Shown here one piece after another: positions 32,468 through 41,733 of a DNA stretch of 60,926 nt. Both the position numbers and the translations under genes were made by a program. A model generated the notes under the pieces. It worked only from the letters and a program-made list of their open reading frames with translations. It searched no databases and had not been told where the DNA came from. The stretch covers positions 1-60,926 of the forward strand of contig CALXHT010000010.1 of NCBI GenBank assembly GCA_944388215.1, given 5' to 3'. How positions within the stretch are numbered: position 1 is the stretch's first letter; each line of letters begins with the position of its first letter. The stretch is from an uncultured Gemmiger sp. Its GTDB lineage: Bacteria > Bacillota > Clostridia > Oscillospirales > Ruminococcaceae.

Positions 32468-35257
32468 ATGAAGACAACGCAACCGGAACTCCGCTGGCTG
32501 ACCGACCCGCGGGTGTTCGCCGTCAACCGGCTGGCGGCCCATTCCGATCATATCTGTTACCGCACGGCGGCGGAGGCCGCCGCCCGCCGCACCAGTCTGC
32601 GCCAGAGCCTGGACGGCAGCTGGAAGTTCTGCTGGAGCCCCAACCCCGCCGTCCGCCCGGCGGATTTCTGGCGGGAGGACGCCGACCTGTCGGCCTTCGG
32701 CACGATCCAGGTGCCGGGGCACATCGAGCTGCAGGGCTACGGCGAACTGCAGTACACCAACACCCTCTATCCCTGGGACGGCCGGGCCGGCCTGCGCCCG
32801 CCGGAGATCGACTGGGACCATGCCCCGGTGGGCAGCTACGTGACGGAATTCACGCTGGACGAGGGGCTGCGGGGCCAGCGGGTCTGTGTCAGCTTCCAGG
32901 GCGTGGAGCAGGCTATGTACCTGTGGTGCAACGGCGTCTTTGTGGGCTATGCCGAGGACAGCTTCACTCCGTCGGAGTTTGAGCTCACCGAATGTCTGCG
33001 GCCGGGGAGGAACCGCCTCTGCGTGGAGGTACACAAGCGGTGCAGTGCCTCCTGGATCGAGGACCAGGACTTTTTCCGGTTCTCCGGCATCTTCCGGTCG
33101 GTCTACCTCTACGCCAAGCCGAAAGTGCACCTGGAAGACCTCTGGCTGCAGACGGGGCTGGAAAAGGACAACCTCACCGGCACGCTGACGCCCCGGGTGA
33201 AGCTGGAAGGGCAGACCCAGGGCGCCGCCGTCACGCTGCGCCTCACCGACAGCGAGGGCTATGCCCTCTATGACGGCCCCGTCACGGGGGATACCATCGA
33301 ACTGCAGGGCATCCAGCCCTGGATCCACACCACCCCCACCCTCTACCACGCCCTGCTGACCGTCACCGACGGGGCAGGCACCGTGCAGGAGGTCGTCCCC
33401 TACGACATCGGTTTCCGCCGGTTTGAGATGGTGGACGGCGTCATGCAGCTCAACGGGGAGCGGGTGGTCTTCAACGGGGTGAACCGCCACGAGTGGAGCG
33501 CCGAGCGGGGCCGCGCCATCGGGCCCGACGATATGGACGCCGCCATGGCGGTGTTCCGGCACAACAATATCAACGCGGTGCGCACCTGCCACTATCCCAA
33601 CCAGAGCCGGTGGTACGACCTGTGCGACCGCAACGGCATCTATATGATCGACGAGACCAACCTGGAGAGCCACGGCAGCTGGCAGAAGCTGGGTGCGGTG
33701 GAACCCAGCTGGAACGTGCCGGGCAGCCTGCCGGAGTGGAAGGACTGCGTGGTGGACCGTGCCCGCAGCATGTTTGAGCGGGACAAGAACCACACGGCCA
33801 TCCTGATCTGGTCCTGCGGCAACGAGAGCTACGCCGGGGAGGACATCCTGGCCATGTCCCGGTTCTTCCACGAGCAGGACCCCGGGCGGCTGGTGCACTA
33901 CGAGGGCGTTTTCCACAACCGCGCCTTTGATGAGATCAGCGACATGGAGAGCCGGATGTACGAAAAGCCCTGGAACATCCGGGAGTATCTGGAATCCAAG
34001 CCCGCCAAGCCTTTCATTCTCTGCGAGTACATGCACGATATGGGCAACAGCCTGGGCGGCATGGAGAGTTACATCCGCCTGGCGGAGGAGTACCCTCAGT
34101 ACCAGGGCGGTTTCATCTGGGACTATATGGACCAGGCCCTCTGGCACACCGACGCCCTGGGACGGCGGGTGCTGGGCTACGGCGGTGACTTCGGCGAGCG
34201 CACCACCGACTACAACTTCAGCGGCAACGGCATCGTCTACGCCGACGGCGCCGAGAAGCCCGCCATGGAGGAAGTCCGCTACTGGTACTCTGGCGCCTCC
34301 GACCGGGCGGCCCACGATGCCCGCAACGCCGCGGCGGCCAAGGCGGCGGATGAGGCGCTGGCGGCGGCCTGGCAGGCCCGTGGCGTCAGTCCCCTCACCG
34401 TCACCGAGGGGGACGGCAACCTGGGCGTACGGGGTGAGGGCTTCGAGATCCTCTTCTCCTACACGGAAGGCGGTCCCGCCTCCCTGCGGCTGGGCGACAC
34501 CGAATGGCTGTGGCGCGCCCCGCGCCCGGCGGTCTGGCGGGCTGCCACCGACAATGACCGCGGCTGCGGCTTCCCCCAGCGCAGCGGCGCCTGGCTGGCG
34601 GCGGACGCGCTGTCCCGCAGCGGCAAGCCGGAAGTGGTGGTGGAATCCCCCGACCGGGTGACGGTCTCCTACCGGTTCGACCTGGTGGGGGTGCCGGGCG
34701 CCCAGGCGATTTTGACCTACACGGTGACCGGCCAGGGTGCTCTCGAGGTGGAAGCCACCTACCACGGCACGGCCCAGGCCCCCGAACTGCCCTGCTTCGG
34801 CGTGCAGTTCCAGACGGCGGCCCCGGTGGCCGCCACCCGTTGGACCGGCCTTTCGGGGGAGACCTACCCCGACCGGTACAAGGGTGCCTCGTTCGGCTGC
34901 TTTGAGGAAGTGCCCCACATCGAACCCCACCTGGTGCCCCAGACCTGCGGACTGCACTGGCAGACCCGGCAGGCGGTGCTCCAGCAGCGGGATGCCCGGG
35001 GCTGCACCACCGCGTCGCTGACGCTGGAAAGCTGCGGCGAACCCTTCGGCTTCAGCGCCCTGCCCAACACGGCGGAGGAACTGGAAGCGGCCCAGCATCC
35101 CTGCGAGCTGCCTGATACCGGCCGCACCAGCGTGACGGTGCTGGGCGCCTGCCGGGGCGTGGGCGGCATCGACAGCTGGGGCACCGACGTGGAGGACGCC
35201 TACCGGCTGGACGGCAGCAAGGACTACGCAGTCCGGTTCCGCATCCTGCTGCGCTGA
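32468..35257 (+). CDS. lacZ: Beta-galactosidase, GH2 family
   Basis: 929 residues in the five-domain arrangement of LacZ. The acid/base Glu lies in LIWSCGNES and the nucleophile Glu in FILCEYMHDMGNS. The C-terminal Bgal_small_N domain (from about residue 670) is present. It hydrolyses lactose or other beta-galactosides in the cytoplasm; no signal peptide is seen. ATG 32468 follows AAAGGAG; the upstream frame is leader. It has its own promoter and is followed by a convergent terminator, so it is monocistronic. It is shorter than E. coli LacZ (1023 aa), as in many Bacillota. Confidence 0.93.
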   Translation: MKTTQPELRWLTDPRVFAVNRLAAHSDHICYRTAAEAAARRTSLRQSLDGSWKFCWSPNPAVRPADFWREDADLSAFGTIQVPGHIELQGYGELQYTNTLYPWDGRAGLRPPEIDWDHAPVGSYVTEFTLDEGLRGQRVCVSFQGVEQAMYLWCNGVFVGYAEDSFTPSEFELTECLRPGRNRLCVEVHKRCSASWIEDQDFFRFSGIFRSVYLYAKPKVHLEDLWLQTGLEKDNLTGTLTPRVKLEGQTQGAAVTLRLTDSEGYALYDGPVTGDTIELQGIQPWIHTTPTLYHALLTVTDGAGTVQEVVPYDIGFRRFEMVDGVMQLNGERVVFNGVNRHEWSAERGRAIGPDDMDAAMAVFRHNNINAVRTCHYPNQSRWYDLCDRNGIYMIDETNLESHGSWQKLGAVEPSWNVPGSLPEWKDCVVDRARSMFERDKNHTAILIWSCGNESYAGEDILAMSRFFHEQDPGRLVHYEGVFHNRAFDEISDMESRMYEKPWNIREYLESKPAKPFILCEYMHDMGNSLGGMESYIRLAEEYPQYQGGFIWDYMDQALWHTDALGRRVLGYGGDFGERTTDYNFSGNGIVYADGAEKPAMEEVRYWYSGASDRAAHDARNAAAAKAADEALAAAWQARGVSPLTVTEGDGNLGVRGEGFEILFSYTEGGPASLRLGDTEWLWRAPRPAVWRAATDNDRGCGFPQRSGAWLAADALSRSGKPEVVVESPDRVTVSYRFDLVGVPGAQAILTYTVTGQGALEVEATYHGTAQAPELPCFGVQFQTAAPVAATRWTGLSGETYPDRYKGASFGCFEEVPHIEPHLVPQTCGLHWQTRQAVLQQRDARGCTTASLTLESCGEPFGFSALPNTAEELEAAQHPCELPDTGRTSVTVLGACRGVGGIDSWGTDVEDAYRLDGSKDYAVRFRILLR

Positions 35258-35276
35258 AAAACACGATACAGACACA

Positions 35277-35310
35277 AAAGGAGCGCACCCCGCGGGGTGC
35301 GCTCCTTTTT
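35277..35310. terminator. Bidirectional terminator
   Basis: AAAAGGAGCGCACCCC, a 2-base centre and GGGGTGCGCTCCTTTTT form a near-perfect stem between the convergent lacZ and amylosucrase-like genes. Confidence 0.92.
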
Positions 35311-35330
35311 GTATAGAGAATGGCGGTGAA

Positions 35331-37574
35331 TCAGTCTTCTTCGGTGTGCAGGAACCAGGCGAAGCCGTAGGGGTAGAGTTCCACATCCCGCAGGTCCTCC
35401 CGGTGGCCGCCGTACATCAGCTCGTCGTAGGGACCCTTCTCCCCGGAGGCGACATGCAGAAATTCCGGGCTGAAGTTAAAGAAGGCGATGAGCTTGTGGC
35501 CCTTGTACCAGCGGCCCACGCCCAGCACGTGGTTGCTGCCGGTGTCGAAGGTCCACACATCGGCCCTGGCGTCAAAGGCGGGCTCCCCGGCGCGGATGGT
35601 CTCCAGCCGGCGCAGTCCCTCGAACTGCTTGCCCTGGCGGGTGGCGGGGTCGTGGCGCAGCTCGGCCAGATCCCAACGGAAGTTGCCCCGGTGGAGGTAA
35701 CGGCTGTCGTCCCATTTTTCGGGGTCGTCGTGGTAGGTGTAGTCGTTGAGCTGGCCGATCTCGTCGCCGCTGTAGAGCACCGGGATGCCGCTCTGCACCA
35801 GCATCCAGGCGTGGAGCATCAGGTCACAGGCGATGGCCCGCTCCATCTTGAAGGGGTCCTGCTCCTGCTCGGCCACCTCCACGCCGCACAGCGAGGCGGT
35901 GGTGCCGCACAGCCGGGCGTCGCCCAGGGTGGGGTCATCGTTGTACAGCTCACCGCGGCTGTCGCTGCCCGGCCATTTGCCGGTGAACCAGTCGTTGAGG
36001 TACTTCTTGTGGGCCACCTCGTCGGTGCCGAACCGGGCACCCAGCCAGGGGTAATCCAGGCCCCAGCCGATGTCGTCGTGGCAGCGCAGATAGTTGAGGA
36101 AGAGGAAATCCTTGGGCAGGGCGCAGACGGTGTCCATCTGGTGGCGCAGCAGCGAGACATCCGCCGTGGCCAGGGAATTCCAGGTGGTGGCCATGGTGGT
36201 GACGTTGTAGAGCATGTGGCATTCCGGCTTCTCCGGCGTGCCGAAGTAGGGCACCACCTTGGCGGGCTCCATGACCACCTCGCCCAACAGCAGCACGCTG
36301 GGGCAGACGATCTCGCAGACCATCCGCATCATCCGCACCAGGGTATGTACCTGGGGCAGGTTGCGGCAGGAGGTGCCCAGTTCCTTCCAGATGTAGGGCA
36401 CCGCGTCCAGCCGGATGACATCAATGCCCCGGTTGGTCAGGTAGAGCAGGTTTTCCGTCATGTCGTTGAACACCACGGGGTTGGCGTAGTTCAGGTCCCA
36501 CTGGTAGGGGTAGAAGTTGGTCATCACCACCTGCTGGCAGTCCTCCAGCCAGGTGAAGCTGCCCGGCGCCGTGGTGGGGAACACCTGGGGCACCGTCTTC
36601 TCAAACTCGTTGGGAATGTCCCAGTTGTCATAGAAGAAGTAGCGGTCCCGGTAGCCCGGCACCCCGGCCCGGGCTTTTTTGGCCCACTCGTGGTCCTCGC
36701 TGGTGTGGTTCATCACAAAGTCCAGGCAGAGGCTCATCCCCTTCTCCCGGCAGGCGTCGGCCAGGTGCTCCAGGTCCTCCATGGTGCCCAGCTCCGGCTC
36801 CACCGTGCGGAAATCCGCCACGGCGTAGCCGCCGTCGCTGCGGCCCTTGGGGCTTTGCAGCAGCGGCATCAGGTGCAGGTAGTTGACGCCGCACTCCTGG
36901 ATGTAGGGCAGCTTCTCCTCCACACCCTTCAGGGTGCCGGCAAAAGCATTGGTATACATCATCATGCCCAGCAGATCCCGGCGGCGGTACCAGTCAGGGT
37001 TGGCCTCCCGGGCGGCGTCCTGGGCCCGCAGGGCCGGTTTGCGGTCCGCCCAGGCCCGGCGCAGCATCTCCACGCAGTAGTCAAAGGCCTGCATGTCGCC
37101 GTGGTACAGCTCACAGTACAGCCATTTCAGTTCGTCGTAGTGGCGGGCCAGACGGCGCTCGAAGTCGGCGTTGTCCCGGGCTGCGGCAGCCGGCGCGGCC
37201 TTCAGGGCCTCCTTCTTGGGCGCGGCCTTCAGCTTCTCCGGCTGGGGGGCAGCCTTCAGGGCTTCCTTCTTGGGGGCGGCTTTCAGCTTTTCCGGCTGGG
37301 GTGCGGCTTTCAGGGCCTCCTTCTTGGGGGCGGCCTTCAGCTTTTCCGGCTGGGGTGCGGCCTTCAGGGCTTCCTGCTTGGGAGCAGCCTTCAGCTTCTC
37401 CGGCTGGGGTGCGGCCTTCAGGGCTTCCTGCTTGGGAGCAGCCTTCAGCTTTTCCGGCTGGGGCGCAGCTTTCAGGGCCTCTTTTTTGGGGGCCGCTTTC
37501 AGGGCGGGCTGGGTTTCGGTTTTGGCAGGCTCCGGCCGGGCCGGGGCATTTTTTTTCTTCCGGTTGGATTTCAT
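35331..37574 (-). CDS. Amylosucrase-like GH13 enzyme with a Lys/Ala/Pro repeat N-terminus
   Basis: 747 residues. After a basic start, eleven nonapeptides alternate between K-K/Q-EALKAAP and QPEKLKAAP (about residues 30-128). An amylosucrase-type helical domain follows (FERRLARHYDELKWLYCELY), then a TIM barrel with nucleophile Asp (DVIRLDAVPYIWK), acid/base Glu (LLLGEVVM) and the stabiliser CHDDIGW. Amylosucrases use sucrose to make alpha-glucan and release fructose. Here it is the last gene of an alpha-galactoside operon, in the place where sucrose phosphorylase is usually found, so it probably consumes the sucrose released from raffinose. The start ATG 37574 follows AAGGAGG. Sucrose phosphorylase or hydrolase activity cannot be excluded. 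Confidence 0.82.
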   Translation of the reverse strand: MKSNRKKKNAPARPEPAKTETQPALKAAPKKEALKAAPQPEKLKAAPKQEALKAAPQPEKLKAAPKQEALKAAPQPEKLKAAPKKEALKAAPQPEKLKAAPKKEALKAAPQPEKLKAAPKKEALKAAPAAAARDNADFERRLARHYDELKWLYCELYHGDMQAFDYCVEMLRRAWADRKPALRAQDAAREANPDWYRRRDLLGMMMYTNAFAGTLKGVEEKLPYIQECGVNYLHLMPLLQSPKGRSDGGYAVADFRTVEPELGTMEDLEHLADACREKGMSLCLDFVMNHTSEDHEWAKKARAGVPGYRDRYFFYDNWDIPNEFEKTVPQVFPTTAPGSFTWLEDCQQVVMTNFYPYQWDLNYANPVVFNDMTENLLYLTNRGIDVIRLDAVPYIWKELGTSCRNLPQVHTLVRMMRMVCEIVCPSVLLLGEVVMEPAKVVPYFGTPEKPECHMLYNVTTMATTWNSLATADVSLLRHQMDTVCALPKDFLFLNYLRCHDDIGWGLDYPWLGARFGTDEVAHKKYLNDWFTGKWPGSDSRGELYNDDPTLGDARLCGTTASLCGVEVAEQEQDPFKMERAIACDLMLHAWMLVQSGIPVLYSGDEIGQLNDYTYHDDPEKWDDSRYLHRGNFRWDLAELRHDPATRQGKQFEGLRRLETIRAGEPAFDARADVWTFDTGSNHVLGVGRWYKGHKLIAFFNFSPEFLHVASGEKGPYDELMYGGHREDLRDVELYPYGFAWFLHTEED
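37191..37487 (-). repeat. 54-bp coding tandem repeat
   Basis: About 5.5 copies of a 54-bp unit (two nonapeptides) lie within the amylosucrase-like gene. Copies are nearly identical, differing mainly by K/Q at one codon. Copy number is expected to vary between strains. Confidence 0.85.
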
Positions 37575-37592
37575 ACAGGATGCCTCCTTCAA

Positions 37593-39839
37593 TCACACAC
37601 GTACCAGATGGAGCTGCACACTGGGGAAGTCTCCCGCCAGCTGGGGCAGGGTATATCCGGCATACATCAGGGTGCTGCCGCTGTAGACAGCGCCCAGCAA
37701 ACGGTCGGTGACGGCGTCGCTGCGCTCCGGCGTGGCGGTGGTGCCGTAGAGATGCAGGCTTTCCACCCGGTAGAGAGCGTCCTCCTCCAGACCCCGCAGG
37801 CAGATGTGCAGCGGGCGGGCGTTGGCCTCCGGGTGGGTCAGCACCAGGCTGACCAGGGATTCCTTATGGGTGACGGTCTGCCAGGCGGTGTAGCGCGGTT
37901 CCCGGGCGGGGTCGCTCAGGCGGTAGTACCGGCCGTTCTGCACCACGTCGTACAGCTTTTTGAAGGTCTCGATCTGCTGGCGGACCTGCTGGCATTCCTC
38001 TTCGCTGAGCTTGCCCAGGTCCAGCTCATAGCCGAAGGTGCCGCTCATGGCCACCACGGCGCGGGTCCACAGCGGGGTGGTGCGGCCGGTCTGGTGGTTG
38101 GGGCAGGCCGACACATGGGCGCCCATGGCCGATACCGGATACCCGAAGGAGGTGCCGTGCTGGATGGTCAGCCGCTCGATGGCGTCGGTGTCGTCGCTGC
38201 ACCAGATCTGGGGGAAGTAGGCCAGCATGCCGGCGTCAAAGCGGCCGCCGCCGCCGGCGCAGCCCTCGAAGAGCACGTCGGGGAAGGCGGTGGTCAGCCG
38301 GTCCAGCAGCCGGTAGACGCCCAGCATGTAGCGGTGGGCCACCTCGCCCTGGCGTTCGGGGGGCAGGGCCCGGCTGTAAACGTCCGACATGTTGCGGTTC
38401 ATGTCCCACTTGATGTATTCGATGTGGTGGTTGCGCAAAAGGTCGCTGAGCACATCGGTGAGGTAGTCCACCACCTCGTCCCGGCCGAAGTCCAGCACCA
38501 GCTGGTTGCGGCCCATGGCGGGGTCGCGGCCGGGCAGCGTCAGGGCCCAGTCGTGGTGGGCGCGGTAGAGGTCGGAATCCTCGCTGATCATCTCGGGTTC
38601 GATCCACAGGCCGAACTTCATGCCCAGGGCGTTGACCCGCTCAATCAGCGGGTCCAGACCGCCGGGCAGCTTCTTCTCGTTGACGTACCAGTCGCCCAGG
38701 CCGCTGTTGTCGTCGTCCCGCTTGCCGAACCAGCCGTCGTCCAGCACCATCATCTCCACGCCCAGGCTGGCGGCCTTCTCGGCGATCTGGCAGATGGTGT
38801 CGGTGGTGAACTGGAAGTAGGTGGCCTCCCAGTTGTTGATGAGCACCGGGCGGCGGGTATAGCGGAAGGGACTGCGGCAGATGTTGCGGCGGATAAACTG
38901 CTGGTAATGCTGGGACAGGGCGGTCAGGCCGTCGGGGGCGCAGGCCAGCAGTACCTCGGGGGTGGTGAAGGCGGCGCCGGGGTCCAGCTTCCAGCTGAAC
39001 CGTTCGTCGTGGATGCCCGAGACAATGCGGGTGGAACCGTTCTGGTCCACCTCGATGTCGGTGCGGTGGCTGCCAGAATAGACCAGCATGACGCCGTAGC
39101 ACAGCCCGGCGGTCTCGGTGGCGTCCCGGTCACAGAGGATGACGAAGGGGTTGTGGTGGTGGCTGGAGGCGCCGCGGGTGGAGGAAACGGTCTGGATGGC
39201 GTTGGCCAGCGGGGTGCGCTGCATCTGGCGTTCCATGGCGTGACGGCCGTGGAAGTGGATCAGGTCCCACTGGCCGAAGGGCAGGTCCAGGCAGAGGGAG
39301 GCAGCCTTTTCCAGCCGCAGCGTGTGGGTGCCGTTGTTGCGCAGCCGCGCCGCCCGGGTGATGATATCCTGGTCGGCGAAGACGCCGTAGTAGAGGTCCA
39401 GTTCCAGCCCGGTGACGAAATCCCGCAGGGTGACGATCAGCGTTTCGGCGTCGCCGTCCTCCTCGTGGGCGCAGGGCAGGCCCTCCAGGGCATACTTGCC
39501 GCTCTCGATGCGGTGGGACACATAGACAAAGTCGGCACCGGCGGCACCGGTCTCGTCCCGCACCACCACACAGGACAGCCGGAAATCTCCCACATTGCAG
39601 CCGGTGTACTCCTGGGGGAGCACGTCGGGGGAGACGCCGCGCTGCCGGCGGCAGGCGTAGTAATCGGGGGAGAAGCCGTGGTCGGCGGGGGGATACAGGG
39701 CGGAAAGATCGCCCTGGCCGATGCGGCGGCCGTAGTACAGGTGCAGAAGATGCCCCCGCTCGTCCACCTGCATGTGGTAGCTGGTGCGGGCGGTCTCCAG
39801 CGTGAAGACGCCTGTGTCGGTATGGTATTGAATGCCCAT
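37593..39839 (-). CDS. aga: Alpha-galactosidase, GH36 family
   Basis: 748 residues, the usual size of GH36 enzymes. The nucleophile Asp is in YIKWDMNRNMS and the acid/base Asp in WCSDDTDA. The central barrel begins at RRPVLINNWEATYF with MMVLDDGWFG. It releases galactose from raffinose, melibiose or stachyose in the cytoplasm. Its ATG 39839 follows AGGAGG. It is the fourth gene of the operon, behind the ABC importer and before the amylosucrase-like gene, from which it is separated by 18 bp. Confidence 0.94.
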   Translation of the reverse strand: MGIQYHTDTGVFTLETARTSYHMQVDERGHLLHLYYGRRIGQGDLSALYPPADHGFSPDYYACRRQRGVSPDVLPQEYTGCNVGDFRLSCVVVRDETGAAGADFVYVSHRIESGKYALEGLPCAHEEDGDAETLIVTLRDFVTGLELDLYYGVFADQDIITRAARLRNNGTHTLRLEKAASLCLDLPFGQWDLIHFHGRHAMERQMQRTPLANAIQTVSSTRGASSHHHNPFVILCDRDATETAGLCYGVMLVYSGSHRTDIEVDQNGSTRIVSGIHDERFSWKLDPGAAFTTPEVLLACAPDGLTALSQHYQQFIRRNICRSPFRYTRRPVLINNWEATYFQFTTDTICQIAEKAASLGVEMMVLDDGWFGKRDDDNSGLGDWYVNEKKLPGGLDPLIERVNALGMKFGLWIEPEMISEDSDLYRAHHDWALTLPGRDPAMGRNQLVLDFGRDEVVDYLTDVLSDLLRNHHIEYIKWDMNRNMSDVYSRALPPERQGEVAHRYMLGVYRLLDRLTTAFPDVLFEGCAGGGGRFDAGMLAYFPQIWCSDDTDAIERLTIQHGTSFGYPVSAMGAHVSACPNHQTGRTTPLWTRAVVAMSGTFGYELDLGKLSEEECQQVRQQIETFKKLYDVVQNGRYYRLSDPAREPRYTAWQTVTHKESLVSLVLTHPEANARPLHICLRGLEEDALYRVESLHLYGTTATPERSDAVTDRLLGAVYSGSTLMYAGYTLPQLAGDFPSVQLHLVRV

Positions 39840-39921
39840 AAAAGGACCTCCTGAAAAATTATATAGTACAGTGTCGGAGCAGGACGGTGGAAAACTCCGG
39901 ACACACTGTTTTCCCAATAAG

Positions 39922-39969
39922 CAGCAGCAGGCGGGCGGACCGGAACTGCCGGTCGTCCGCCTGCTGCTG
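39922..39969 (-). repeat. Intercistronic hairpin between permease and aga
   Basis: CAGCAGCAGGCGG (13 bp, perfect outer stem) plus an inner ACCGG/CCGGT stem, with one bulge, forms a large hairpin without a T-run. It may stabilise the upstream mRNA or reduce read-through. Confidence 0.6.
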
Positions 39970-40008
39970 GAATGCCTGGATTCAGGCTGTATGATGCGAT
40001 GGTACGGC

Positions 40009-40845
40009 TTATTTGCCGCCGGTCATCGCGATGCCCTGGATGAACTGTTTCTGGAACAGCAGATACAGGATGACCATGGGGATCATGGCCAGCAGGCTGC
40101 CGGCCATCAGGACCGGGAAGTTGGTGGTGTACTGGCCGTTCAGGGTGGACAGGCCGGCGGAAAGGGTCATCATGTTCAGGTCGGTGTTGCAGATCAGCGG
40201 CCACATCAGGTCGGAGTAGGCGAACACCGCGGTGAAGATGGCCAGGGCGGCGCAGCTGGAACCGGTGAGGGGGAACATGACCTTGGTGAAGGTCTGCCAC
40301 TTGTTGCAGCCGTCCAGATAGGCGGCCTCGGCGATTTCATTGGGGATGCCCAGGTAGGTCTGCCGCAAAAAGAAGGTGCCGAAGGCGGAGACCAGGCCGG
40401 GGAAGACCAGCGCGAAGATGGTGTTGGTCAGGCCCATGCGGGCGAGCATCAGGTACTGGGGGGTGATGAAGATCTGGCTGGGCAGCATCATCTGGATCAG
40501 CACGATGCTGAACAGCAGGTTCTTGCAGGGGAACTGCAGTTTGGCGAAGGCATAGCCGGCCATGGAGCTGAACAGCACGGCGCAGACCACCCGGAAGACG
40601 ATGAGCAGCCCGGTGTTGACGTAGAGGTTCAGGAAGGGAAGGCTCGCCAGGGCGGTGACGAAGTTGTCGAAGTTCCACTGGGCGGGCAGGATCTGGGGCG
40701 GAATGGCCATCGACTCGGCCTGGGTCTTGAAGCTGGTCAGGAGCATCCACACGAAGGGGAAGATCATGAGGATGCTGCCCAGCACCAGAACCACATAGGT
40801 CAGCGTGGTGGTCAGCCGCTTGCTGCTTTTCATACTGGTATTCAT
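40009..40845 (-). CDS. Sugar ABC transporter permease (MsmG/MalG type)
   Basis: 278 residues with six membrane helices. The coupling-loop motif is EIAEAAYLDGCNKWQTFTKVMFP (EAA-type loop, about residues 178-200). It partners the permease encoded upstream in a CUT1 importer. The start ATG is four bases after the previous stop, with GAGG overlapping that stop. The specific ATPase is absent from the operon, as in many Bacillota, which use a shared MsmK-like ATPase. Confidence 0.92.
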   Translation of the reverse strand: MNTSMKSSKRLTTTLTYVVLVLGSILMIFPFVWMLLTSFKTQAESMAIPPQILPAQWNFDNFVTALASLPFLNLYVNTGLLIVFRVVCAVLFSSMAGYAFAKLQFPCKNLLFSIVLIQMMLPSQIFITPQYLMLARMGLTNTIFALVFPGLVSAFGTFFLRQTYLGIPNEIAEAAYLDGCNKWQTFTKVMFPLTGSSCAALAIFTAVFAYSDLMWPLICNTDLNMMTLSAGLSTLNGQYTTNFPVLMAGSLLAMIPMVILYLLFQKQFIQGIAMTGGK

Positions 40846-40848
40846 ACT

Positions 40849-41733
40849 TTACACCTCGTAATTGACCCACTTTTTCTGGCCCCAGAACTGGATGAGGGTG
40901 ACCACACCGATCAGCAGAACGGTCCAGACGACGATGGCGGACGCATAGCCCTTGTCGCCGGCGATGAAGCTCTGGCGGTAGAACAGGGACATCAGGCTCT
41001 GTGCGTCGTTGAGGGCGGGGTTGGCGTCGTCCACCATCATGTAGATCAGGTCGAAGACCTTCAGGGAGGACATCAGACGCATGATCATGACCACGAACAG
41101 GGTGGGCGAGACCATCGGCAGCGTGATGGAGAAGAACTGCTTGACCTTGGACGCGCCGTCCAGGTCGGCAGCCTCGTACAGCGTAGCCGACACATTCTGC
41201 AGGCCAGCCAGGAGCAGCACGGCGTCATAGCCGATGTTGGACCAGATCTGGACCACAGCGCAGGTGAAAAGTACGAAGCGGGAGTCGGTCAGCCAACCGA
41301 CATTGGCGCCCAGTACCGAATTAATAATACCATATTGTGTGTTAAAAATCCACTTCCAGACCATGGCAACGGCGGCGGGGGCCACCACCATGGGCAGGAA
41401 GAAGATGGCGCGGAAGGTGGTGCGGCCGCGGATCTTGCTGTTGAGCAGCACGGCCACGATGAGCGCCAGGAAGATACCCACCGGCACCGTCAGGATGCAG
41501 AACAGGATGGTGTTCCAGGTAGCCTTCCAGAATTCGGCGTTCTGGAACATTTCCACGTAGTTGTCGATGCCCTCAAACTCGAACATGCCGAAGGGCAGCG
41601 ACTTGGAAAAGCTCATGTAGATGGCCTGGATAAAGGGCCAGATATTCAGAACCAGCAATCCGATGATGGTGGGCGCCACCATGATGAGGCCCCACTTGGC
41701 ACCGTCGCGGGCAAGCTTGGACGTATTTTGCAT
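40849..41733 (-). CDS. Sugar ABC transporter permease (MsmF/MalF type)
   Basis: 294 residues with six membrane helices and the coupling loop YEAADLDGASKVKQFFSITLP. Its ATG shares one base with the TAA of the binding-protein gene, so translation is coupled. It forms the channel of the importer with the permease encoded next. Confidence 0.92.
   Translation of the reverse strand: MQNTSKLARDGAKWGLIMVAPTIIGLLVLNIWPFIQAIYMSFSKSLPFGMFEFEGIDNYVEMFQNAEFWKATWNTILFCILTVPVGIFLALIVAVLLNSKIRGRTTFRAIFFLPMVVAPAAVAMVWKWIFNTQYGIINSVLGANVGWLTDSRFVLFTCAVVQIWSNIGYDAVLLLAGLQNVSATLYEAADLDGASKVKQFFSITLPMVSPTLFVVMIMRLMSSLKVFDLIYMMVDDANPALNDAQSLMSLFYRQSFIAGDKGYASAIVVWTVLLIGVVTLIQFWGQKKWVNYEV

Noticed and set aside
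37191-37487. CRISPR-like repeat array
   Set aside because: The repeats are contiguous 54-bp coding units without unique spacers and keep the reading frame.
35346-39854. 1502-codon open frame antisense to the amylosucrase-like and alpha-galactosidase genes
   Set aside because: It is a mirror of two well-supported GC-rich genes, crosses their intergenic gap and has no recognisable protein motif or ribosome site; composition bias explains it.
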